In this document: positions 62,401 through 64,000 of the stretch, one piece after another
Position numbering within the stretch: the first letter of the stretch is position 1
Layout of the letters: each line of letters begins with the position of its first letter
Assembly (NCBI GenBank): GCA_000328365.1
Contig: KB302448.1
Span: 65,980 to 129,979, forward strand
Length of the DNA stretch: 64,000 nucleotides
From: Capitella teleta
Taxonomy: Eukaryota; Annelida; Polychaeta; Capitellidae
Direction: 5' to 3'
Translations under genes and position numbers: made by a program
Notes under the pieces: generated by a model
Told to the model about the DNA's origin: nothing
Seen by the model: the letters and a program-made list of their open reading frames with translations, nothing else
The model's database searches: none

Positions 62401-63421
62401 GGTCTTCATGGTGCTTCCTGGCCTCTCCCTCGAGAACCTCCTCCTCTTCCTGCTCTGCACGCCTTGCCAGGTATCATTCTGCCTTCGTTCGTGTGCATTT
62501 CTCTGACTTTGCTCTCAGTTTCTCGGTGGTCGATATTTCTTCTCGCATGCCGTCAAAGCCCTGAAGCATCGTACCACCAACATGGACGTCCTGATCGCTC
62601 TCGCCACCTCAATCTCTTACTCTTATTCTGTGCTTGTGTGCGTTGTGGCGATCATTATGATGGAGAAAACTTCCCCTAAGACATTTTTTGAGACACCCCC
62701 CATGCTTCTTGTCTTCATTTCTCTTGGCCGATGGATGGAACACATTGCAAAGGTGGGATGTCTGCGGGGGTCCGTCTCATAAAATGCGTTATTCTTATCA
62801 CCAAGGGCAAAACTTCTGAAGCTTTAGCTAAACTGATGAGTTTACAAGCGACGGATGCGACTCTGGTCGAGATGGATAAGAGTGGAGTCATCTCTCGTGA
62901 GTCGAATATTCGAGTGGAGTTGGTTCAGCGAGGAGATATACTGAAGGTGATTTTGCTTGTTATTCACTGGAGCCATTGCTTAATTTATTGTTTAAGGTCG
63001 TACCCGGGGAGAAAATTCCGACAGACGGTCGTGTAGTGGAGGGTTCATCGACCTGCGATGAGTCCCTCATCACTGGTGAATCCATGCCGGTTCCAAAGAA
63101 GCCAGGAACTGATGTTATTGGTGGATCTCTCAACCAGCACGGCACGCTTTTAGTGCAAGCCACGCATGTCGGCAGCGAAAGTGCTCTCGCACAAATCGTT
63201 AAACTCGTCGAGGAAGCTCAAACTTCAAAGGTGACGGCAGTTATTCCGTTCGATGTCTTAAGTGTTTTTGTGCGTTGAATTCTCAGGCTCCGATACAGAA
63301 ATTGGCGGATACGATTGCCGGCTATTTTGTACCAGCTGTTGTGAGTCTGTCGCTGCTGACTTTGATAGCGTGGGTCATCGTTGGCTATGTTGACCTTGAC
63401 CTCATTGTTCATGAAATTGAG
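53435..63421 (+). CDS. ATP7: Copper-transporting P-type ATPase (ATP7A/B-like), 3'-truncated by the window
   Basis: Exons seen: 53435-53563, 60048-61335, 61387-61623, 61728-61891, 61943-62184, 62251-62470, 62519-62752, 62806-62946, 62997-63230, 63287-63421, phases compatible. The product pumps Cu(I) out of the cytosol in the trans-Golgi or at the cell surface. Eight metal-binding domains of the GMxCxxC type are visible: GMVCQSC, GMTCMSC, GMTCKSC, GMTCQSC, GMVCHSC, GMHCNSC, GMTCGSC and GMTCASC. Vertebrate ATP7A/B have six. Five lie in one 1.3 kb exon. Then come TM1 ([16 protein letters not shown]), TM2 ([17 protein letters not shown]), [12 protein letters not shown], and the actuator domain with [11 protein letters not shown]. 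The CPC, DKTG and ATP-binding parts lie beyond the window. The start is uncertain; the frame is open back to an ATG at 53345, but CTCTGCAG ahead of 53435 looks like an acceptor, so 5' exons may precede. The first intron is 6.5 kb. Confidence 0.92.
55948..56445. mobile_element. 498-bp element with 24-bp inverted ends
   Basis: The left end GTTCCAGATCTAGAAGACTT (continuing AGCA) pairs with the inverted right end GCTCCGGATCTAGAAGACTC (continuing AGCA), 21 of 24 identical. No clear target duplication is visible, so the superfamily is not assigned. It carries no ORF. Confidence 0.6.
56539..57234 (+). mobile_element. TTAA-flanked MITE (copy B), 696 bp, intact
   Basis: The ends are AGGGATGGGGAACTG and the complement of AGGGAGGGAGAACTG, flanked by TTAA (56535-56538, 57235-57238). 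It matches the split copy A (31446-36509) throughout in opposite orientation, with only point and short indel differences. It sits inside the first visible intron of the ATP7-like gene. Confidence 0.88.
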
Positions 63422-64000
63422 GTAAGCAGTGCTAAAGGCAATTCTCTTCACACAAGAGCTCTCAAGTCTTGAGCCTAAGTAAAAAATTTCCGAGTTGAAT
63501 AAGTGCAGCAGAATCAACAAAAAATTCTCACGCTCAAGATTTGTGACGGTGTGAATGAACTTGTGGCAAAATTACTAGAGAATTGTGTGATAATTCTGTA
63601 TATTTCTTGGAAGCTGTTGCTGCCAGGTAATTCCACTAATTCCACATGGAATGAGACATCAGATGAGGTACCTGCTGCTGCCTCTCTCGTTCAATCTGCA
63701 TGTAAATAATTGCATTGTGATTTAACCTTCTTCTCTGGCTCAACTGCTTCATAATGATTGTTCTTTTATAGAGTGGGGTCGTTGTTTTAGTCATGTTATG
63801 CATTTTAATCTGATTTTCTATTTGGGATTTTGACATTTTCGCATCTCATATACAGTGTAGAGAGGTACTAGTAGTAACTTGATGTTGGGAGAGTTGTTCT
63901 GATTCATGCTGAGTCTTGCTGACTTGTTCGCTTCATGATTTAATGAAACATTTTTTTTTGCTTTTTTTTTGTTTATACAAACTGCATTTGACTTAAGCTT
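63422..64000. other. Intron of the ATP7-like gene, to the window edge
   Basis: It begins with donor GTAAGC after the codon GAG. No further exon is recognised before the window ends. Confidence 0.6.

Overview
This is animal nuclear DNA: intron-split genes with GT-AG junctions, a Pol III tRNA gene, LINEs, a tRNA-derived SINE, several DNA transposons and two LTR-element fossils. A mitochondrial-clan cytochrome P450, ALG11, an N4BP2 orthologue and an ATP7-type copper pump point to a metazoan, probably bilaterian. The AT-rich intergenic DNA and the recurring palindrome TAGGCCTA would suit a marine invertebrate such as an echinoderm or hemichordate, but that is only an impression. One 50-base run of N (30901-30950) marks an assembly gap.

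Layout. 1-4500: no gene seen; two SINE copies. 4626-11872: a complete 12-exon N4BP2-like gene (+), about 2004 codons. 13300-19000: a LINE graveyard on the minus strand (CR1/L2-like and RTE-like reverse transcriptases) with a BEL/Pao fragment inside one LINE. 19100-19171: tRNA-Glu(CTC). 20034-22247: an eight-exon mitochondrial-type P450 (-). 25600-26030: a TTAA-flanked MITE whose empty site can be read at 53246. 27640-39440: two paralogous small genes of no recognised family (A at 28838-30210, B at 37663-39002), each with its own copy of the promoter region, matching exon lengths and 3' UTR. They are separated by a LINE tail and by a MITE that is itself split by a 4.4 kb insertion with 10-bp target duplications. 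39926-40465: a one-exon Ig-domain membrane protein (-). 42458-44078: ALG11 (-). 45100-48800: a Ty3/gypsy fossil interrupted by a 2.1 kb DNA transposon with terminal inverted repeats, an 8-bp target duplication and two convergent ORFs, one a THAP zinc finger. 51320-52015: a hAT-like non-autonomous element. 53435 to beyond the window end: the 5' two-thirds of an ATP7-like copper ATPase (+), with at least eight metal-binding domains and a 6.5 kb intron that carries more MITEs.

The host genes are not an operon and share no obvious pathway: RNA/ubiquitin-linked N4BP2, mitochondrial P450, ER N-glycan assembly (ALG11), copper transport (ATP7). The least explained parts are the duplicated orphan pair and the THAP-bearing element with convergent ORFs. 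Exon borders were read by eye from splice signals and reading frame and may be off by a base or two where not frame-checked.
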